Below are positions 63,873-64,000 of a stretch of 64,000 nt of DNA, in pieces. Under the pieces are notes generated by a model. It made no database searches, was not told where the DNA came from, and saw only the letters and a program-made list of their open reading frames with translations. Made by a program: the position numbers and the translations under genes. This stretch comes from Gellertiella hungarica (GTDB taxonomy: Bacteria; Pseudomonadota; Alphaproteobacteria; Rhizobiales; Rhizobiaceae): positions 1-64,000 of the forward strand of contig NZ_JACIEZ010000009.1 of NCBI RefSeq assembly GCF_014197145.1, read 5' to 3'. The stretch's first letter is position 1, and each line of letters starts with the position of its first letter.

Positions 63873-64000
63873 GGTCGTATTCTCCTCAATTGTGGATATT
63901 TGCCGCTGCCCTTGCGGCACCTGCAGGACGCCCATGGCCTGCCGTGCGGTTCAGCGACGCGGGCCTATGTAGCATGCCTCCCGGAAAAAATCACCTCCCG

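Noticed and set aside
63873-63935. ATG start for infC 21 codons upstream
   Set aside because: The extension is not part of the IF-3 family and the strong ribosome site is placed for the ATT codon.

Overview
The window is high-GC, gene-dense chromosomal DNA of an alphaproteobacterium. It most likely comes from the Rhizobiaceae (Rhizobium, Sinorhizobium, Agrobacterium or Shinella type). The evidence is the housekeeping block (infC, rpmI-rplT, pheS, pheT, efp with epmA/epmB, guaA, xseA, gabTD), rhizobial-type small proteins, and several copies of the GC-rich palindromic intergenic repeats common in these genomes. I see no phage, insertion sequence, CRISPR array, rRNA or tRNA.

Layout. 0-3.5 kb: a repeat cluster, guaA, an SDR oxidoreductase and a VapBC-like toxin-antitoxin pair. 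3.5-9.6 kb: a YddG-like exporter with an AraC regulator, an M29 aminopeptidase coupled to a P5C reductase, a quinone reductase and xseA. 9.6-13 kb: a three-gene membrane glycosylation set (GT-C, GT2, GtrA). 13-19 kb: repeat cluster, Gfo/Idh/MocA oxidoreductase, a His-rich Zn/Cd/Pb P-type ATPase with a MerR-type promoter, an aminotransferase, an IMPACT protein and another repeat cluster. 19-29 kb: a leftward operon that appears to encode a full route from L-pipecolate/2-aminoadipate semialdehyde to 2-oxoglutarate (hglS, D-2-hydroxyglutarate dehydrogenase fused in frame to amaA, amaB, aminotransferase), with a divergent LysR regulator. 29-37 kb: a chemoreceptor, a 975-residue kinase/degenerate-M23/class III aminotransferase protein that could feed hydroxylysine into the same semialdehyde, and a PAS-GGDEF-degenerate-EAL protein. 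37-43 kb: an operon of carrier protein, acyl-CoA dehydrogenase, SerRS-like amino acid:[carrier protein] ligase, DUF1839 protein and a GH2 mannosidase-like enzyme. I consider this the least understood system in the window. 43-46 kb: epmB-epmA divergent from efp. 46-50 kb: a UbiA prenyltransferase with a dead HAD domain, a polytopic protein and an SMR-type protein. 50-53.5 kb: gabTD with a divergent MerR/XRE/cupin regulator. 53.5-54.8 kb: two repeat clusters around an M15-like gene. 54.8-64 kb: pheS-DUF4160-DUF2442-pheT, rpmI-rplT, a two-component system with two acidic secreted proteins, and infC with an ATT start.

Two themes recur. The first is lysine-family nitrogen metabolism: the pipecolate operon, the possible hydroxylysine enzyme, GABA degradation, and EF-P lysylation. 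The second is repeated intergenic elements built from inverted palindromic units around an 85-86 bp core, mostly placed at the 3' ends of genes.
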